The position numbers and the translations under genes were made by a program. A stretch of DNA of 64,000 nt from Gammaproteobacteria bacterium. GTDB lineage: Bacteria > Pseudomonadota > Gammaproteobacteria > SZUA-152. Shown one piece after another: positions 7,846 through 17,773 of the stretch (within the stretch, counting starts at the first letter, position 1; each line of letters begins with the position of its first letter). Under the pieces are notes generated by a model. That model was not told the origin of the DNA and made no database searches. It saw nothing but the letters and a program-made list of their open reading frames with translations. The DNA lies in NCBI GenBank assembly GCA_021647505.1, contig JAKIUN010000011.1:1-64000 (forward strand), written 5' to 3'.

Positions 7846-8235
7846 CGTGTATTCCAGACCAAACCTGCCACCCATTCCAGTGAAGTCTGCCACCCTCTGA
7901 GGCGGCGGTTTTCCAGTCTGAGTGACGCGGGATAACCCACAGTACTCTGACCCTTTTCCAATTACTGGCGAGAGGGACAGATGCCTGCAAAGAAGTTGTC
8001 TATGCGAAAGATAAAAGAAGCTTTATGTCTGAAATGGCCAATGGTACACAATGCTTACAAGATCAATCTGAAAGGAGAATCGATGCGGAAAAAGAAGACC
8101 CAGTTAACGACCACCACTGAATCCGAGTAACAATACGTAAACCCCGTGTTGCACAGCGAGGATGGGTGGCAGCTTGCTCTGGTTTAGGTAGCAAGCTTCA
8201 TGTGGAATGGGTGGCAGGTTTCACTGGAATACGCA
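7846..8235 (+). mobile_element. Internally deleted IS21-type element (390 bp relic)
   Basis: Both ends carry the repeated ACCTGCCACCCATTCCA motif in inverted orientation (left 7846-7905, right 8161-8235), as is usual for the multiple terminal repeats of IS21-family elements. Imperfect 8-base direct repeats flank it: CTCTCGGC at 7838-7845 and CTCTCGAC at 8236-8243. The interior has shrunk to a 49-codon reading frame made of the two ends of the transposition genes. It cannot move on its own but might be mobilised by an intact relative. Confidence 0.78.
7981..8130 (+). pseudogene. In-frame istA-istB fusion remnant of an IS21-type element
   Basis: The first 19 codons, MPAKKLSMRKIKEALCLKW, match the N-terminal start of IS21 IstA transposases. 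The next codons, VHNAYKINLKGESMRKKK, match the C-terminal end of the IstB ATPase, and a short tail follows to the stop at 8130. A single large deletion from early istA to late istB explains this. The frame is open by chance or by recent origin; no function is expected. Confidence 0.75.
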
Positions 8236-8308
8236 CTCTCGACCGGTTCCCGGTCTCACCTTCTCCATGGGGTCGTCATATTTAGTCTGTATTTGTTCGT
8301 TCTGATTG

Positions 8309-8512
8309 CCTACAGGACGTAGGTACCAAAAGTAGGTGCTCTTAGGCAAGGGGCGTGAGCAGGACCCGGTAGCTTTGAACAAAAGCGCAGGAATCGTTGT
8401 TCCATTTTGAGATTTTGTGATTGATACCTACAGGGATGTAGGTAATTAGTGCAAGGCAGGAGCAGTTGCCATCTTCAGCCCGTCTTCACCTAGAGCACCT
8501 ATTTTTGGTACC
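8309..8512. repeat. Inverted-repeat element with two CCTACAGG/GTAGG palindromes
   Basis: Arms at 8322-8346 (GGTACCAAAAGTAGGTGCTC) and 8489-8512 are inverted copies with a few mismatches. Inside or at the edge are the palindromic CCTACAGGACGTAGG (8309-8323) and TACCTACAGGGATGTAGGTA (8425-8444). A related arm, ACCAAAAGTAGGCGCTTGAGG, occurs at 62522. No coding frame is present. This looks like a dispersed non-autonomous repeat. The rest of 8245-8596 holds nothing I recognise. Confidence 0.6.
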
Positions 8513-8596
8513 TTCAAACAGAAACCCTGCCCCATTACAAAACCCTGAACTTGCATAGACAATCAAATCGCTATCGGCATCCCTCCCGCCAATTAC

Positions 8597-11389
8597 TTAT
8601 TCATTCTTCAACAACTCCAATAACTGTTGGGCTTCTTTCTTTCCATTAAACTCCTGGTCTGTCGACAGAGTCTCTTCCAACATCTGTTGCACGTCTTTAT
8701 CACGTTTGCCCGACGCCACAAGAGCGGCGATATAGTGATACTGCACTTCTCTTGCATTTGGCTGTTTTTCAGCAGCCAGTCTCAAAAAGTCAAGCGCAAC
8801 CTTAGCGTTCCCGCTGCCCAGAAGAATCCATCCATAGGTATCCAGTATTACTCCATTTTCAGGCTCTAGCTTATAAGCTCTCTGCGCAAATTCTAACGCT
8901 TCTGAAGACTGTTTTTCTTCATGTAATAACCAAGCAATATCATTCAATGCCACCGTATTTTTTGGCTCTACTTCCAGTAGACGTCGATATTGGCTGATTG
9001 CCCCTTGATAGTCACCTGCAACCACATCGGCCGACGCCAAAGCGTAGCGTACTTTAATATCATCCTCATGTCGTTTAAGCCAGACATTCAGGAGCTCATT
9101 GGCGGCCTGATCCCCCTGACTGTGACGCACAACACCTGCCTCCTTGAGCAGTACGCGTGTACCTCCTCCCAACTGTCTGGCTTTACTGTATGCCTTAATG
9201 GCTTTGACATTTTCCTTAAGTATTACCTGAATATCGCCCTCACGCTCGTAACCCACGGGTGATTCCGGGTGCCGGCGCTTTATCTCCTGGACACGATTCA
9301 GGGCTTGCATGGTTTTATCCGCCTGAAGATCCAATAATACCTGTAAATTCGCCGCGCCCAGATGGTCGGGATCAAGTTTGAATACCTTGTCCAAAGACTG
9401 TTGTGCCATGCCCTCCTCACCTGCACGAAAATGCGCAAGCCCCAGCCAGTAGTGGGCCGCCGCTACGGGCGCCGATTTGACAAGTTGCTCAAATTTTTTC
9501 ACAGCAGCAGTGTAATCCTGTGCCGCCAATTCAGCCTGACCAGAGGCCAGCAGAACACGGGGATTCGTGGGTTCAATCACCAGAGCTTCCTGCACCACCT
9601 CACGCGCAGACGCTAACTCACCCGCACGCAAATAGATACGGGCAAGCACCATCCGCGGCGCCAATGCTTTCGCATTGGTCTTTCGTGCCTTTTCCAGCCA
9701 TTGCAGTGCCTGCGGCTGATCATTTTCTAGATCAGCCAACTGTGCCAAAGCCATCATGGCAGAAATATTACTCTCATCCCTCGCCAGGATGCCATCGAGA
9801 CGTTCACGGGCGTCAGGCAACCTCCCCGCCTGGATGTCCAGACGCGCAAGATTCAGTGCGGCTGGGATAAACAGGGAATCGATGCGCAAAGACTCATTAA
9901 AGGCCGTCCGTGCCAGACCCACATCTCCCTTGGCATCATAGACCTTCCCAAGAAGATTCTGCGGATATGCACTTTTTGGATTATCTGTCACCAAACGCTC
10001 TGCCACCGAAAGAGCTTTATCAAAACTGTTCCGGCGCAGATGGGTCAGCGCCAGCAGGGATTGTTCGCGGAGCGAGGCGCTTCCCGCCTCAATAGCCTTT
10101 TCCAGCTCCTGGATCGCCCGGGCGTCATTTCCTTCAGCCAAGTACAGCATGGCTAGCTGTGTACGCAAGCTCCCCTCGCCAGGTCGTTCGGTGATGGCAT
10201 TTCGGAGAAACTGCTTGCCCCTCTCCAGCTCTCCGCTGTGCAGAGCAGCCTGGCCGGCCATTGCCAACAGACGCACATTATTTGGTGCCTGGGCAAGCGC
10301 GGGTTCGAGCACATCCAGTGCCAGCTCAGACTGCGCCTGTTGCAGGCGAACCCCCGCCAACATCATGCGTGCTGGCAGCAGGGCGGGTGCTGCCGCAACC
10401 ACCTTCGCCAATTGTACTTCTGCCTGTTCGAAGTTACCCAGCGCGTAGTTTGTACTTCCGAGTAAAAAGAGACTCTGCAGGTGATCCGGCGACACCTTGA
10501 GGACTGTCAAGAGATAATCCCGTGCCTTCGTATACTGTCCTTGTTCATAAGCCAGCAGGGAAGCCGTAAAATGTGTGGTGGGATGACGGGGTGATGTTTT
10601 CAGCAGGTAGTCCACCTGGACTGTCGCATCAGCGAACTGACGCTGCCCGATCAGCAGCTTCGCAAGCTCCGTGCGTGCCTCCATATCAACACGCCGAGGG
10701 ACATTGGCCGACACCAAATTAATAGCGCGGCGATAATCGGCTTTTGCATCATCGAGCCGCTCTTCAGCAGTGGCGACCCTACCCTTCAATACCCATGCTT
10801 CAGCATTGTCGGAATCCGTCGCAAACACCTTTTTTAGGGTGCTACCCGCCCCTTGAATATCGTTCGAGGCCAGCAACACTCTACTCAGCCACAGCAGTGC
10901 CGGAGTCATGTCCGCCTTGAGCCTCAATGCCTGCCGGAATGAACCGTCAGCCTCCTGTACTTGCCCCAGGCCAAGCTGAGCCTGTCCGCGTAGCACCAGA
11001 AGCTTTGGCTGCGACATCCAGTCCAACTGTTCCAGCATACTCAGCACATCGTTGTAGCGACGCTGCAGCAACAAAGATTCACCCAATAGTTTCTGTACAA
11101 ATAGACTGTTGACCCCAAGTTTTTGAGTTCTGAGCAGCTCCTTTTCGGCAGCGGCGCCGTCACCAGCGAGTACATACAGCTCACCAAGCAACAGCCGCGC
11201 CTCAGAGTTCCTGGCATTTTTCTGCAGAGCGCTTTTCAGTTCGATCAGACTGGCATTGATATCACCCGACGCCTGATATTGCTTGGCCCGCTGGATATGT
11301 TCAACATCACTGAGCTCTGTTTTGCCACAGGCTGTGAGAAACAACCCCAGCAAGAACACTAAAGGCAAATATTTTAAAAACGATTTCAT
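8597..11389 (-). CDS. prsT: PEP-CTERM-system TPR-repeat lipoprotein (PrsT type)
   Basis: A 930-residue lipoprotein: signal KYLPLVFLLGLFLTAC with the lipidated Cys, then about 25 tandem TPR units for the whole length (for example ASLIELKSALQKNARNSEAR and AEVQLAKVVAAAPALLPARM). Length and architecture match the TPR lipoprotein that accompanies PrsK/PrsR in exosortase loci. It probably acts as a periplasmic scaffold for polysaccharide or PEP-CTERM protein export; the exact role is unproven. The ATG at 11389 follows GGGGAG, a good ribosome site, and gives a clean lipoprotein signal, so I prefer it over 11434. It is the last gene of the epsB-prsK-prsR operon. Confidence 0.9.
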   Translation of the reverse strand: MKSFLKYLPLVFLLGLFLTACGKTELSDVEHIQRAKQYQASGDINASLIELKSALQKNARNSEARLLLGELYVLAGDGAAAEKELLRTQKLGVNSLFVQKLLGESLLLQRRYNDVLSMLEQLDWMSQPKLLVLRGQAQLGLGQVQEADGSFRQALRLKADMTPALLWLSRVLLASNDIQGAGSTLKKVFATDSDNAEAWVLKGRVATAEERLDDAKADYRRAINLVSANVPRRVDMEARTELAKLLIGQRQFADATVQVDYLLKTSPRHPTTHFTASLLAYEQGQYTKARDYLLTVLKVSPDHLQSLFLLGSTNYALGNFEQAEVQLAKVVAAAPALLPARMMLAGVRLQQAQSELALDVLEPALAQAPNNVRLLAMAGQAALHSGELERGKQFLRNAITERPGEGSLRTQLAMLYLAEGNDARAIQELEKAIEAGSASLREQSLLALTHLRRNSFDKALSVAERLVTDNPKSAYPQNLLGKVYDAKGDVGLARTAFNESLRIDSLFIPAALNLARLDIQAGRLPDARERLDGILARDESNISAMMALAQLADLENDQPQALQWLEKARKTNAKALAPRMVLARIYLRAGELASAREVVQEALVIEPTNPRVLLASGQAELAAQDYTAAVKKFEQLVKSAPVAAAHYWLGLAHFRAGEEGMAQQSLDKVFKLDPDHLGAANLQVLLDLQADKTMQALNRVQEIKRRHPESPVGYEREGDIQVILKENVKAIKAYSKARQLGGGTRVLLKEAGVVRHSQGDQAANELLNVWLKRHEDDIKVRYALASADVVAGDYQGAISQYRRLLEVEPKNTVALNDIAWLLHEEKQSSEALEFAQRAYKLEPENGVILDTYGWILLGSGNAKVALDFLRLAAEKQPNAREVQYHYIAALVASGKRDKDVQQMLEETLSTDQEFNGKKEAQQLLELLKNE

Positions 11390-11435
11390 CCAATGCTCCC
11401 CTGAATTCCTCTGTGCGGATAGTATTCCCAACATT

Positions 11436-14216
11436 TTACATTTTATTTAGCAAGTTCCGGGCCTCTTTGGCGCCGGTGAAGCTGTCGTCCATATCCAACG
11501 CTCTTTTCAGCTCTGCCTTGGCCCTGGACTTTTGATCCGCCCGATATAATGCGACCCCGAGGTGGTAGCGGATTTCTGCCAGGTGCGGGGCCTTGGCAAC
11601 GGCCTGCTCCAGTAATGGCAAACCTCGCTGCACATCCCCTCCGCTGACCAGCAACCAGCCAAAGGTATCGGCGACGGCTGGGATTTCCGGCGCGAGTTTG
11701 TAGGCCCGCTCAGCATAGTCAACGGCATCGGCCTGCCCCAACTGCTGGGCGGCCCAGGCAAGATTATTGAGAACCACGACATCGTTGGGGCGTTCCGCCA
11801 GGAGTTTTTGATACTGCGTCACTGCACCCTGTAGGTTGCCTGCTTCCTGCAAAGCGCTGGCATAGACCGCGCGTACGGCCAGATCTTCTGGATGTTCCTT
11901 CAGCCATGCCACCAATACTGTATGAGAACCCGTTTTTCCGGCCTTCTTTTGCGCTGCATACAAGGCCACCACCAAGCGAGGGGATTCGACCTTTTTCAAG
12001 CCATTTTCATAGACCTTGGCGGCCGCTGCAGGCTTTCCGGCCTGCATCAGAACATCCCCCTCCAGGCGATAGCCGACGGCGTCATCGGGCAACTGCTGCT
12101 GAATATTTTGTGCAATGCGCAAGGCGGCATCGGAATTTTTTTCCTGCACTTCCAGGCGTGCCAGGGCAAGCTGCGCAGCCAAGTGATCCTTGGCAATGGC
12201 CAGCGTCTTCTCGAAGTATTGTCTGGCCTCCTTCGGCTGTTCCAAAGCCTTGCGGGCCAAGCCCAGCAGATACAGTGGTTGTGGCAAATCCGGGCTGATA
12301 TGCCGCAAGGCTTCGAAGGTGGACAGCGCGGCGTGGTAATTCTTGTTTTCCAGCTGCGACAGGCCCAGCGCATTGAGCACTTGTGGATTATCCGGGTGCT
12401 GGGTCTTCATTTCCCGCGCGATGCTGACGGCACGCAGCGGCTGCTTGCGCTGGCTGTAATAGCGCACCAGGGCCAGCCCCGGCTGGATCGCACCGTCATT
12501 ACCCTCCCAGGCCTTCTGCAGGTATTTTAACGCCTCTTTTTCCTGCCCCTGCCGGGCGGCCAAGCGAGCCAGCGACATCAATGCGCCCAGATGAGACGGC
12601 TGTTGCTTGAGCGTGGCCTGGTAGGCCTGTCTGGCCTCATCCAGCTTATCCTCCCGCTCAAACAAACGTCCAAGATTCATGCGTGCAGGCAGAAAACGGG
12701 CATCCTTCTCCAAGGCCATGTTGAACTCGGCACGGGCCTCGTCCGTCTTTTCCAGGCCCAGGTAAGCGGCGCCGGACAGATTGTGAGGCAGCGGGCTGTC
12801 GGGGTTCTTTTCGGCAAAGGTTTTTGCCTGTTCCAGGGCCAGATCAAAATCCTGCTTGCGCAGGTGCACCAAGGTCAGCATGAGTTCGGCCTGGAAGACA
12901 TTGTTGCCCAGGTCGACGGCCGTCTCCAGCTCCTTGACCGCCTGTGAAGTCTCTCCGCTGGCGAGATGCCCCAGCGCCAGCTGGGTGCGCACGCCCGCCG
13001 CCTGCGGATCCAGTTCAGCGGCACGTTCGAGATATTTGATGCCTTCGGCATTCTGCCCGCTACGCAGATAGGCCGTGCCCAGCAGGGCGAGGAACTGGGC
13101 ATCATCGGCCGCCTTTGCCCGAGCCGGCTGCAAGGTTTCGACAGCCTCTTTACCCTGTCCCAGTTGCAATTGAGTGGTCGCCAGCAGTTTGACAGCGGCA
13201 ATGTTGTCCGGCTGTGCATTCACCACGCGCGACAAGGCCTGATCGGCCTGCTCATAGCGCCCCTTGGAAAAGTTGATCGCCCCCATCACCTGCAGGCTGG
13301 GCAGGTGATCCGGGACGTTGCGCAATACCACCTGCAGAGCCTCGACGGCACCGTCCGGGTCACCGTTGCGGTACAGTCCGACCGCCCGCAGGTAGTTGGC
13401 CAGCGGGTGACTGGGACTAAGTTTCAGCACCTGATCGATAGCCTTATTGGCCTTTTCCGTATTGCCCAGGGCCAAGCTCACCCCGGCACTGCCGAGCAAC
13501 GCTGGAGGATTCAATGGGCGCAGGGACAAGGCCTTATCAAAATGCGTATCGGCAGCCGTCAAATCGCCTTTCTGCCGGATAATTTCACCCTTGACGGCCC
13601 AGCCTTCACTGCTCTTCGGATTGATGGCCAGCGCCTTGTCCGTCAGTTCTACGGCCTTGTCCAGCTGCTGCTTCATGGCCGCCAGACGTCCCAGCCCCAG
13701 TAAGGCATCCACAGCTTCCGGGTTCAGCTCAAGCGCCCCACGGAAGGCCTTTCTGGCCTCGTCCGGTTGACTTTTCTGCATGTAGGCATTGGCATAGACG
13801 ATGAGAATATCGGCCTTGACCGCCGCGGCAAAACCCTCTTCCAGTTGAATCTTTTCCAGCGCGTCATCGGCCTTGCCCTGCATGAGGTAAGCCCGCCCCA
13901 GTGATCTGGCCAACTCGTCCATGCTGACCCCCAGGCTACGCGCCCGCTCGAGTTCCTTTTCTGCCCCCGCACCATCTCCGCGCAGCAAATAGGCCTCGCC
14001 AAGGGTCTGGCGTGCCGTCTTGTTTTTGGGATCCTGTTTGAGGGCATTCTTCAACTGAATAACCGCCGCTCCCAGCTCACCCTTTTCAAGATAGGCCTGG
14101 CCCTCGGCCAGATATTTCGCGCTGCTTCCGGCCCATACCGCAAGGGGTTGGGTCAGCAGGAAAATGCCAAGCAGCACGCCTTTCCAGGTAAAATCACAGG
14201 TTCTGATATCTATCAT
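11436..14216 (-). CDS. Second PrsT-like TPR-repeat protein, exported, not lipidated
   Basis: A 926-residue paralogue of the downstream lipoprotein with the same TPR lattice (for example AAVIQLKNALKQDPKNKTAR). Its signal peptide is GVLLGIFLLTQPLAVWAG without a cysteine at the cleavage site, so it is likely soluble in the periplasm. The ATG at 14216 is preceded by AGGG at 8 bases. It lies 46 bases before the lipoprotein start and 61 bases after prsR. Two tandem PrsT-type proteins of nearly equal length suggest gene duplication followed by change of the signal peptide. Confidence 0.88.
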   Translation of the reverse strand: MIDIRTCDFTWKGVLLGIFLLTQPLAVWAGSSAKYLAEGQAYLEKGELGAAVIQLKNALKQDPKNKTARQTLGEAYLLRGDGAGAEKELERARSLGVSMDELARSLGRAYLMQGKADDALEKIQLEEGFAAAVKADILIVYANAYMQKSQPDEARKAFRGALELNPEAVDALLGLGRLAAMKQQLDKAVELTDKALAINPKSSEGWAVKGEIIRQKGDLTAADTHFDKALSLRPLNPPALLGSAGVSLALGNTEKANKAIDQVLKLSPSHPLANYLRAVGLYRNGDPDGAVEALQVVLRNVPDHLPSLQVMGAINFSKGRYEQADQALSRVVNAQPDNIAAVKLLATTQLQLGQGKEAVETLQPARAKAADDAQFLALLGTAYLRSGQNAEGIKYLERAAELDPQAAGVRTQLALGHLASGETSQAVKELETAVDLGNNVFQAELMLTLVHLRKQDFDLALEQAKTFAEKNPDSPLPHNLSGAAYLGLEKTDEARAEFNMALEKDARFLPARMNLGRLFEREDKLDEARQAYQATLKQQPSHLGALMSLARLAARQGQEKEALKYLQKAWEGNDGAIQPGLALVRYYSQRKQPLRAVSIAREMKTQHPDNPQVLNALGLSQLENKNYHAALSTFEALRHISPDLPQPLYLLGLARKALEQPKEARQYFEKTLAIAKDHLAAQLALARLEVQEKNSDAALRIAQNIQQQLPDDAVGYRLEGDVLMQAGKPAAAAKVYENGLKKVESPRLVVALYAAQKKAGKTGSHTVLVAWLKEHPEDLAVRAVYASALQEAGNLQGAVTQYQKLLAERPNDVVVLNNLAWAAQQLGQADAVDYAERAYKLAPEIPAVADTFGWLLVSGGDVQRGLPLLEQAVAKAPHLAEIRYHLGVALYRADQKSRAKAELKRALDMDDSFTGAKEARNLLNKM

Positions 14217-14277
14217 CGGTTAATCCCTAACATTCAGAAAACAGAAAAAATCCTCTGCAGGCGCTCTTCCAAACACC

Positions 14278-15642
14278 TTACTTGAGGCCATATTTACTCA
14301 ACAAATCGTACAATGTGGGCCGGCTGACATTAAGCAATTCGGCAGCCTGGGTCACGTTATCGTTAGCCAGCGTCAGGGCCCGCTGCAGGGCCTTACGCTC
14401 GGCCTCTTCACGAACCTCGCGCAAATCGAGTTGCAGTGGTGCACCCGCATCGCCAACGGCAACATCCAGCTCGATATCTTCCGCCATCACATAGTCGCCA
14501 TCCGCCATGATTACTGCGCGCTTGACCTTGTTTTCCAGTTCACGCACATTGCCAGGCCAATGGTAGCCTTCTATGGCTTGCAGGGCCTCTGCTGAAAACC
14601 CCTTCAGCGACTGCCCGTGGTCACGGCAGAAGCGCTCAAGGAAGACCCGGGCCAACATCAAATTATCCCCCTCACGTTCACGCAGTGGCGGGATCTGCAG
14701 GGTAATCTCGCTGATGCGATAATAGAGATCCTCGCGGAACTGACCTTCTCCGATCAACGCCTGTAGATTTTGGTGAGTGGCGCAAATCACACGCACATCC
14801 ACCGGGATCTCGCTGCGTCCACCGATGCGTTCGATCACCCGTTCCTGTAGGAAACGCAGCATCTTCGCCTGCAAGGACTGGGGCAGGTCGCCCACCTCGT
14901 CGAGGAAAAAAGTTCCGCCGTCGGCGTATTCTATCTTGCCACGCGTTTGTTTACTGGCGCCGGTGAATGCCCCCTTTTCATGGCCGAACAATTCGCTCTC
15001 GAGCAAGGCCTCGGGAATCGCCGCGCAGTTGATGGCGATGAAGGGGCCGGACTTGCGCGGACTGAGGTTATGCAGGGCACGGGCAAACAACTCCTTGCCG
15101 GTTCCACTCTCGCCCAGTAACAGAGTAGTGACATTCGATGGCGCCACCTTCTCCACCATACGGCAAGCCTTCTGCATCTGCGGGCTGGCACCGATGACGC
15201 CCTCAAGCTGGGTCGTCTGCACCTGCTGCAACTGGCGATGCTCCTCTTCCAGATCATAGAGGGTATGGGCGCGCTCTATGATCATGCCGAGGATTTCGGG
15301 CTCTACCGGTTTCTGGTAAAAGTCGTAGGCGCCGCGAGAGACCGCCTTGACGGCATTGTCCCGGTCATCATTGCCAGTGACGACGATGATCTTGGTGTGC
15401 GGGTAACTGGCGAGGATCTCTTCCAGCGTCGCCAAACCTTCAGAGGCATTGGCCGGATCCGGCGGCAGACCCAGATCGAGCGTCACCACGGCCGGCCGGT
15501 GCTTCTGCATCGCCGCCAGGGCCGCCTGACGATCGCCAGCGATAATAACGTCGTAGCCCTCGAAGCACCAGCGCAGCTGGCTTTGCAGGCCTGGATCGTC
15601 CTCAACCACCAGGAGCGGTTTGAGTTTGGATTTTTTTACCAT
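14278..15642 (-). CDS. prsR: PEP-CTERM-linked sigma-54 response regulator PrsR
   Basis: A 454-residue NtrC-type activator. The receiver domain (residues about 9-125) has the acidic pair ED at 14-15, phospho-acceptor Asp56 in VTLDLGLP and the KP motif YQKPVEP. The AAA+ domain has Walker A GESGTGKE (177-184), an intact GAFTGA loop (224-229) and Walker B GGTFFLDEVG. The C-terminal Fis-type helix-turn-helix is NVTQAAELLNVSRPTLYDLL. It lies 3 bases after prsK. Family members switch on PEP-CTERM genes through sigma-54; the promoter at 6902 is the obvious target here. Confidence 0.95.
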   Translation of the reverse strand: MVKKSKLKPLLVVEDDPGLQSQLRWCFEGYDVIIAGDRQAALAAMQKHRPAVVTLDLGLPPDPANASEGLATLEEILASYPHTKIIVVTGNDDRDNAVKAVSRGAYDFYQKPVEPEILGMIIERAHTLYDLEEEHRQLQQVQTTQLEGVIGASPQMQKACRMVEKVAPSNVTTLLLGESGTGKELFARALHNLSPRKSGPFIAINCAAIPEALLESELFGHEKGAFTGASKQTRGKIEYADGGTFFLDEVGDLPQSLQAKMLRFLQERVIERIGGRSEIPVDVRVICATHQNLQALIGEGQFREDLYYRISEITLQIPPLREREGDNLMLARVFLERFCRDHGQSLKGFSAEALQAIEGYHWPGNVRELENKVKRAVIMADGDYVMAEDIELDVAVGDAGAPLQLDLREVREEAERKALQRALTLANDNVTQAAELLNVSRPTLYDLLSKYGLK

Positions 15643-15645
15643 GAA

Positions 15646-17733
15646 TCAGTTCATTTCCCTTACATCATCAAACAGGGGCGTCATTGTCAGCCCCAGGGCA
15701 ATACGAAAGGTCGTGCCGATACCCGGTTCGCTGCGAACATCCAGACTACCGCCGAGGGCGTGGATAAACTCACGGCTTTCATAGACGCCGATACCCATGC
15801 CGGCATTGCCCTTGGTGGTATCAAAAGGACGAAACAGGCGCTCGCGGATAAAAGACGCTTCCATCCCACAACCATCATCCTCGATTTCTATCACGGCTGT
15901 TTCCCCCTCGCGCCACAATCGTACCTGAATCCCACCATCATCGTCTGTAGCATCTTGCGCATTTTGCACCAGATGCCCGATCACCGCCGTCAGGCGGTCG
16001 CTATCGGCCATCACGGCCAAGCCCTCATGACACAATGAAAGACAAGGGACAGGGGATTGCCCGGCATGAGCTGCGACCACTTCTTCCAGCATCCGGCCCA
16101 GATCCACCGACTTCTGCGACTGGCTGGCCATGCGTCCCTTGCGCAGCTGAGCAAGCAGGCGGTTCATTTTTTGCACCGAATTGTCCACGGTGGCAAAGGC
16201 ATCCTCGACGAAGGATGGATTGTCACGGTGTCGCTCGGCATTGCTGACCACCAGTGATAACTGTGCCACCAGGTTTTTCAGATCGTGCACTACGTACGCC
16301 GAAAGGCGATTAAAGGCCTCGAACTGGCGTGCATCAACCAAGGCCTCATTGGCCGCCAGCAGGGCCAGATAGCTGGCAGACTGCCGCCCGGTGGTAAGCA
16401 GCAGATCACGCACTTCCCAGTTGACCTGCAAGGGCGTGCGCGGACGCGTAAGCACGATGAAGCCATGCAGTTCCGACATATTGAACAGGGGTACTAACAA
16501 CCAGACGTCGGGCAACGTCTGCAACCACTCAGGCAGCGTCAGCTCCGCGTATGACTCGGGTTCCCGTGCCACCTGACCCAGCTCAATAATCCAGCCCTGC
16601 TCGCGGAGAAAATGCACAAGTGACTCATTGTCGGCCACACTCTCCCGGGATTCCGGCATGTTCCAGCTGGCGGTAGGCTGCAAAACACTCCCTTCCCGCC
16701 GCTGCCAAAGCAGGCCGCCAGGACTCTCGACAATCTGCGCCATGGCCTTAATCACCCGCAAACGCAGATCATGATCAAGTTCCGCCGAAGACAGGGTATC
16801 AATGAAACGCAGCCACTCCTCGCGGTAGTCGTAACGATAGTTGAAAAAGTGCTTGCTGAGAAAAACCCGCAAACGGGCCCGTATCTGCCCGGAAAATAAT
16901 AAAATTATTAACAGCATGCCGGCGGCAAAGAAAAACACCAGCTGCGCCAACCCCCCCCATTCGCCGCCATAGCGCTGGATGAAATAACCGCCGGCCGCCA
17001 TGGCCAGCAAATAGATCCCTGCCCCCAGCAGACTAGCACTATGAAACACGAAACTGCGCGAAACAAAAACATCCAGCGACCACTGCGGGTTGCGCGCCGC
17101 CGAGACAATGATCAGGGGCACCACAATAGCGTTGATATAGCCCCGAGCCGTCCAGATCGCCGGAGAGATATCACGTAGCAGGAAAGCATTGGAATAGAGA
17201 TAGAAATCGAAGGCAAACAGGCCGCCCAGCCCTAGGCACAGGTACTTGATAGCCCAACGTTCGGCCAACGGCGTGTTGCGAAACAGCTGTTCCACCAACA
17301 CCAGGCCAAGCAGAGAAAACACCAGGAAAGAAAAAATACGGAGATCAAAACCCAGACGTGGGGAGACATCGACTTCACCACTGAAAACCAGCCCCAGCAC
17401 CAAGGCCATGGCCATACCGAACACCACCACCACTGCGGCCGCCACACGCAGAAAGCGGCGCGGCGAATCGGCCCGGCCATGGCCGAGGATTGCCAGCAGA
17501 AACCACAACCAGAAAACACCACGCAACAATTCAGCCGCGACCACGGCCAGTGACGAGGGATAGAGCACGCTGGCATGATAGGCGGCCACGGCAGCCCACA
17601 GGGTGGTGGCAGAAGAAGCCGCCAACAGCATGCCACCCTCGCGCCGCCCGCGCCAGGCCGTCGCCAGCAACAGGGTAAGCACGAGAAAACCCAAAGCAGC
17701 AGCGGAATAGCCGATAAACATCAAGCGATCCAT
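15646..17733 (-). CDS. prsK: PEP-CTERM-linked sensor histidine kinase PrsK
   Basis: A 695-residue membrane kinase. The N-terminal third has eight or so hydrophobic helices (from FIGYSAAALGFLVLTLLLAT on). A GAF-like region (about 300-450) includes HGFIVLTRPRTPLQVNWEVR. The phospho-acceptor is in LSAYVVHDLKNLVAQLS, the N box is HLVQNAQDATDD and the G boxes are IEDDGCGM and GMGIGVYESREF. The ATG at 17733 follows AAGGGATC; the upstream TTG at 17754 is rejected. The input signal is unknown. It is co-transcribed with the sugar transferase upstream and prsR downstream. Confidence 0.95.
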   Translation of the reverse strand: MDRLMFIGYSAAALGFLVLTLLLATAWRGRREGGMLLAASSATTLWAAVAAYHASVLYPSSLAVVAAELLRGVFWLWFLLAILGHGRADSPRRFLRVAAAVVVVFGMAMALVLGLVFSGEVDVSPRLGFDLRIFSFLVFSLLGLVLVEQLFRNTPLAERWAIKYLCLGLGGLFAFDFYLYSNAFLLRDISPAIWTARGYINAIVVPLIIVSAARNPQWSLDVFVSRSFVFHSASLLGAGIYLLAMAAGGYFIQRYGGEWGGLAQLVFFFAAGMLLIILLFSGQIRARLRVFLSKHFFNYRYDYREEWLRFIDTLSSAELDHDLRLRVIKAMAQIVESPGGLLWQRREGSVLQPTASWNMPESRESVADNESLVHFLREQGWIIELGQVAREPESYAELTLPEWLQTLPDVWLLVPLFNMSELHGFIVLTRPRTPLQVNWEVRDLLLTTGRQSASYLALLAANEALVDARQFEAFNRLSAYVVHDLKNLVAQLSLVVSNAERHRDNPSFVEDAFATVDNSVQKMNRLLAQLRKGRMASQSQKSVDLGRMLEEVVAAHAGQSPVPCLSLCHEGLAVMADSDRLTAVIGHLVQNAQDATDDDGGIQVRLWREGETAVIEIEDDGCGMEASFIRERLFRPFDTTKGNAGMGIGVYESREFIHALGGSLDVRSEPGIGTTFRIALGLTMTPLFDDVREMN

Positions 17734-17773
17734 GGTTTGATCCCTTGACAGCAACTCCCTGACGAAAGAAACA

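Noticed and set aside
11892-13770. Several long plus-strand frames opposite the TPR gene
   Set aside because: They are antisense to a well-supported TPR protein; the repeated, GC-biased codons leave the other strand open.
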